From Coriobacteriia bacterium (GTDB lineage: Bacteria > Actinomycetota > Coriobacteriia > Coriobacteriales > UBA8131), in NCBI GenBank assembly GCA_009779015.1, contig WRFC01000019.1, positions 1 through 10,034 of the forward strand: a DNA stretch of 10,034 bases. Reading direction: 5' to 3'. The position numbers were made by a program, and so were the translations under genes. Shown here piece after piece: positions 8,301 to 10,034 of this stretch (its first letter is position 1; every line of letters begins with the position of its first letter). The notes under the pieces were generated by a model. That model was not told the origin of the DNA, ran no database searches, and saw nothing but the letters and a program-made list of their open reading frames with translations.

Positions 8301-8482
8301 CCACCCTCTATGCCATGAAGTGGGACCCTTATCGTTCGAACGCCGAGATGCAGCGCGGCTGGCGGCAGTACGCGACCGACCCGACCTGGGCGCGCAAGGT
8401 GGCCGCCAATATGGAGACCTGCTACCTGATGAACGGCGGCATTCCCAAGGTCAGCTATATAGTCCCGAAGTTCCCGTCTTAA
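5339..8482 (+). CDS. Secreted protein with four RICIN domains and a C-terminal GH73-type glucosaminidase domain
   Basis: This 1047-residue protein probably hydrolyses the N-acetylglucosaminyl bonds of peptidoglycan, in cell separation, remodelling or attack on other cells. A signal peptide ends near residue 32 (SVFA-A). Residues 33-189 are Ala/Gly/Thr/Asp/Ser-rich and probably disordered, with a duplicated VGDTGAGDA unit. Four beta-trefoil RICIN domains follow, at about 190-340, 344-486, 487-627 and 628-778. Each has three QxF/W/Y motifs such as NQRF, NQRW, TQKW and GQQW, plus recurring VLDI-G motifs in the first two. The region from about 785 to the end resembles bacterial mannosyl-glycoprotein endo-beta-N-acetylglucosaminidase-like (LytD-type) domains. 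It includes YLIAHANLESGWG with the candidate catalytic E885, YYNFFGIGA, and a GGAEWIAENYI segment. There is no anchor or sortase signal, so the RICIN domains may supply binding. Its own promoter and the preceding terminator suggest single-gene transcription. The fold and family are clear; the target wall and biological role are inferred. Confidence 0.9.
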   Translation: MKTQHKAGRIFFSAIVAFLLTFTMLPLQSVFAATTAGGTSADGQTVAGTTDPGNTAVGDTGAGDAVVGDTGAGDAGAVAGDQAPTAASSDDGTGIATDAVADTSAGTSGTAATDTTSPQAELPAQADSQATAAPSTGISSLAAAPEATVPAASGQATTGSQAAGSDAAAAAAAPSTGVTTLAVTPQSVNDTSFDGDVVYFSSTSPAISGDVIDIMGESKDSLASAIVYPNHNGPNQRFRLELQPDGYYRIVNVYSGLVLDIMGEAMVSGTQIIQYADHNGDNQRWKIVKRADGTYTLLSKKNESYCIDFKADKANGLNMAVLRPAKSTTASQGFKVNVISQVVKNGTYTVNSPAADKVLDINGQSQVPATNAIIYPPNGGLNQRFVFTYQPKNGYYTITAAHSGQVLDVFGASRVSGTAVIQYPTNGGYNQLWNITKDSSGKLVIRSAWGNLSLDLNKGSTASANTIDATTYTGAATQKWTLTASTLIDNGVVNLSISTGKNLEIVSGSAKSGAATQIHTSRDVIYQRFYVESVGTNTYVLEAVNSGLRLGVASASSTAVGVYTANNASTQKWQAVIAGNGYFYLKNVASGKYLSTTGNSVAQSAASAVTTKLNTASQLWKAVPVPALPAGDYNFNSGLGGNLRLDNFNNTSAVGNMQDVWTANETFAQKYRLTLLANQNYTITNIGSGLNLQVKSNSIASSTGKGTLIQNIPNSSSTGQQWNFAYAGGGYFYITSALAGQQVCLSVDNNTAVAGTAVNIWNKTAGTKGQYFKPVLLGETSYITMNMSIATFTAWQAASASLDGIYNTSGQLINPCDPTQNGDRMLQFMDLRKSTGLTAAQINAYIDSSAAGKTGLLHGQGATIVAAAKKYGINEVYLIAHANLESGWGNWVLGDAQNQGYYYDGTTLVSDGNGGMRTYPAGTYYNFFGIGAVDSAPVTGGQAMAIRNGWNSVQNAIMGGAEWIAENYIYGIDLSGNGGGILNAYPQPTLYAMKWDPYRSNAEMQRGWRQYATDPTWARKVAANMETCYLMNGGIPKVSYIVPKFPS
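5507..5566 (+). repeat. Two tandem 30-bp units in the low-complexity N-terminal region
   Basis: Positions 5507-5536 and 5537-5566 are near-identical 30-bp units, each encoding VGDTGAGDA plus one variable residue. The array is in-frame, so unit gain or loss would lengthen or shorten the disordered stretch without breaking the protein. Confidence 0.8.
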
Positions 8483-8498
8483 AGCGGCATTGCCCGGG

Positions 8499-8575
8499 GC
8501 GCGCGGGCGCGCGCTGCAGCGTCTGAGTGCGGGGGCGATGCAGCGCTCGAGCGCCAGGGTCGTGCCAGGGCACGA
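8499..8575. terminator. Cluster of GC-rich hairpins after the glucosaminidase gene (possible terminator)
   Basis: Three dyads follow the stop codon. The first (8499-8514) is GCGCGC, GGGC loop, GCGCGC. The second (8543-8554) is the perfect palindrome GCGCTCGAGCGC. The third (8560-8575) is TCGTGC, CAGG loop, GCACGA. A CGATGCAG direct repeat (8536-8543 and 8573-8580) flanks the last two. No T-run follows, so if this terminates transcription it is not a classic intrinsic terminator. Confidence 0.4.
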
Positions 8576-8614
8576 TGCAGTGCCCGAAAATTGTGAATAA
8601 AACGCAAGCAGACA

Positions 8615-8648
8615 TAATATATTACCGTGGTATTGATGGTATATATTA
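8615..8648. promoter_or_regulatory. AT-rich dyad upstream of argC, candidate operator/promoter
   Basis: The left arm TAATATATTACC (8615-8626) and right arm GGTATATATTA (8638-8648) are inverted repeats with a single extra T and an 11-bp spacer. TGAATAAAA at 8594-8602, just upstream, resembles the first half of known ARG boxes bound by the arginine repressor, but its second half does not match. A weak promoter, TTACCG (8622-8627) with TATTAA (8644-8649), lies within the dyad. Arginine-responsive control is a guess from gene function and position. Confidence 0.4.
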
Positions 8649-8742
8649 AATAGTTTGTGCTGTGGTCTTGTGGTTATCCCGCAAGTTGCTTATTATGTTT
8701 CGTCAGGGCCTTGGGCTCATAACGTTAATGGGTTTATCTATT

Positions 8743-8748
8743 GAGGAG
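8743..8748 (+). promoter_or_regulatory. Ribosome binding site that sets the argC start
   Basis: GAGGAG lies 9 nt before the ATG at 8758. It favours this start over an in-frame GTG at 8662, which has no such site and would add 32 residues with no family resemblance. Confidence 0.8.
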
Positions 8749-8757
8749 AAGAGATCG

Positions 8758-9843
8758 ATGGCAAAACACAGGGTCGCGATAGTCGGAGCTACCGGTTATG
8801 CTGGGATGGAGCTTGTCAGATACCTGCTTGACCACCCCGGCTTTGAGCTGGCGGCCATCACATCGTCATCCAAGAAAGGCCATGCCCTGGCCGAGCTTTG
8901 CCCATCGTTGCTGGGCAAGACGGACCTGACGTTCACTGACCCGCCCGAGCTGGACACGTTGGTGGCGGCCGGCGGCCTGGATGCCGTCTTTTTGGCGGTT
9001 CCCCCGACGGCCTCGATGCCCCTGGTCCCCTCTTTGTTGCATAGCGCGGTGGTCATTGACCTCTCGGCTGACTTTCGCTTAAAGGACCCCGACGTCTATC
9101 AGAAGTGGTACCTCGAAGAGCATTGCGTGCCCAGCCTGCTGGCCGAGGCGGTCTATGGCCAGCCCGAGCTCAAGCGCACTCAGCTTTACGCTGCGGCCCA
9201 ACGCCATAACGAGGTGCAGGCACCCGTTCTGGTGGCCTGCGCGGGCTGTTATCCCACGGCTAGCGCGCTGGCTATCGCCCCCAGCCTGGCCGCTGGCGTG
9301 GCCCAAGAACAGCAGGTCTTAGTCATCAATGCCATCTCGGGGGTCTCGGGCGCAGGCAAGAAGGTTACCGAGAGCAGCCTCTTTTGCGAGCTCAACGAAA
9401 GCCTCAATGCCTATGGCGTGGCCACCCACCGGCACACACCCGAGATCGAGCAGGTCTTGAGCGAAGAAGCCGGCTACTCTGTGCGCGTCCAGTTTACGCC
9501 GCATCTGGCACCCCTCACGCGCGGCCTCGTGTCAACCGCCACGATTAGCCTGAAGCCGGGACAAAACGCCGCTTTGCTCTACGAGATCTATCAGACGGCC
9601 TATGCCGACGAGCCCTTTGTACAGCTGCTGCCGCTTGGCCAGATGCCCAAAAGCGCTAGCGTCCGCGGCTCTAACCAGGCGCAGGTGGGCATCGCCTTTG
9701 ACGAGCGTACCAACATGCTGGTGGCCTCTTGCGCGATTGACAACCTCGGCAAGGGCGCAGCCTCACAGGCCATCCAGTGCGCAAACATTATTTTTGGCTA
9801 CCCCGAGACGGCCGGGCTGACCGTTCTGCCGCCCGTCGTCTGA
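8758..9843 (+). CDS. argC: N-acetyl-gamma-glutamyl-phosphate reductase
   Basis: This 361-residue cytoplasmic enzyme reduces N-acetyl-glutamyl-phosphate with NADPH to N-acetylglutamate semialdehyde, the third step of arginine synthesis from glutamate. The Rossmann nucleotide-binding motif GATGYAG is at residues 10-16. The catalytic cysteine is C164 in ACAGCYPTA. The HRHTPEIEQ motif at 224-232 carries the conserved catalytic-site histidine. The C-terminal part (LVSTATI, VRGSNQAQVGI, IDNLGKGAASQA) is typical of the family. Length is slightly above the usual 340-350 residues, explained mostly by a longer stretch before the catalytic cysteine. That cysteine context is CAGCYPT, where many homologues have NPGCYPT. 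In many bacteria argC leads an argCJBD cluster, so argJ may lie to the right of the window. Confidence 0.96.
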   Translation: MAKHRVAIVGATGYAGMELVRYLLDHPGFELAAITSSSKKGHALAELCPSLLGKTDLTFTDPPELDTLVAAGGLDAVFLAVPPTASMPLVPSLLHSAVVIDLSADFRLKDPDVYQKWYLEEHCVPSLLAEAVYGQPELKRTQLYAAAQRHNEVQAPVLVACAGCYPTASALAIAPSLAAGVAQEQQVLVINAISGVSGAGKKVTESSLFCELNESLNAYGVATHRHTPEIEQVLSEEAGYSVRVQFTPHLAPLTRGLVSTATISLKPGQNAALLYEIYQTAYADEPFVQLLPLGQMPKSASVRGSNQAQVGIAFDERTNMLVASCAIDNLGKGAASQAIQCANIIFGYPETAGLTVLPPVV

Positions 9844-10034
9844 GCGCCGCCGCCTGCCGCCTGGCCGACCCGCCTGTCGACTGGCCGCGCCGCCGCAAGG
9901 CGCTGACGCAAAGCGTTGCCGCAAAGCGTCGCCGACCGAGTGGCCGAGTGGCCGGGTGACCGAGTGACCAAGTGGCCGAGTGGCCGGGCGTTTCTGAGCT
10001 AGCACTATCTGACCGACCTGAGCATCAAGCATCA
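9844..10034. other. Region after argC without a supported gene
   Basis: The first 60 bases are GC-rich, low-complexity CCGCC/CTGGCCG sequence, with a weak hairpin GCGCC (9887-9891) to GGCGC (9899-9903). Next come two copies of GCAAAGCGT (9908-9916 and 9921-9929), then the 8-bp repeat array. The last 44 bases have no start with a ribosome site. Reading frames here are open only because of composition. Confidence 0.6.
9935..9990. repeat. Seven tandem copies of an 8-bp unit (RCCRRGYG)
   Basis: The consecutive units are ACCGAGTG, GCCGAGTG, GCCGGGTG, ACCGAGTG, ACCAAGTG, GCCGAGTG and GCCGGGCG, spaced exactly 8 bp apart. Eight is not a multiple of three, so a coding origin is unlikely. The array lies 91 bp after the argC stop and would change the gap to the next gene if copy number varied. 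Confidence 0.85.

Noticed and set aside
8662..8757. N-terminal extension of ArgC from a GTG at 8662
   Set aside because: The family N-terminus begins at MAKHRVAIVGATG, and GAGGAG is placed for the ATG at 8758.
9763..10032. 89-residue minus-strand frame over the end of argC and the 8-bp repeats
   Set aside because: It overlaps conserved argC sequence, its repeats follow the non-coding 8-bp period, and it resembles no known protein.

Overview
The window reads as bacterial chromosome of fairly high G+C content, with AT-rich islands confined to the intergenic regions. The secreted proteins carry Gram-positive style signal peptides, beta-trefoil (RICIN) repeats and a GH73-type glucosaminidase domain, and the ArgC active-site context is ACAGCYPT. 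Together these suggest a high-G+C Gram-positive, most likely an anaerobic actinomycete of the class Coriobacteriia (Olsenella, Atopobium or Eggerthella relatives). That placement is inference from protein style, not a database match.

Layout. (1) Positions 1-2159, minus strand: one long reading frame, open to the left edge, encoding a protein with two family-2 glycosyltransferase (GT2) domains. They are joined by a Gln/Ala/Gly linker encoded by a 21/24-bp tandem repeat array. (2) 2160-2370: divergent intergenic region with promoter-like elements in both directions, a 10-bp direct repeat and a TGACGTCA palindrome. (3) 2371-5139, plus: secreted subtilisin-family (S8) protease with prodomain, intact catalytic residues, an Ig-like domain and two RICIN domains. 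(4) 5140-5338: probable terminator, then an extended -10 promoter followed directly by a 31-bp near-perfect palindrome. (5) 5339-8482, plus: secreted protein with an Ala/Gly/Thr/Asp-rich N-terminal stretch, four RICIN domains and a C-terminal glucosaminidase domain. (6) 8483-8757: GC-rich hairpin cluster, then an AT-rich promoter/operator region with a long dyad. (7) 8758-9843, plus: argC of arginine biosynthesis. (8) 9844-10034: no supported gene; it contains seven copies of an 8-bp tandem repeat.

How the parts may work together. The glycosyltransferase probably acts on a cell-surface glycan. The two secreted enzymes carry 18 QxW-like (QxF/W/Y) trefoil repeats between them, which may tether them to a surface or host glycan. 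One hydrolyses protein and the other probably hydrolyses peptidoglycan. The idea of a surface-glycan module with two glycan-docked hydrolases is inference. The argC gene is an ordinary housekeeping neighbour, probably the first gene of an arg cluster continuing to the right. No RNA gene, insertion sequence, phage gene or CRISPR array was seen.
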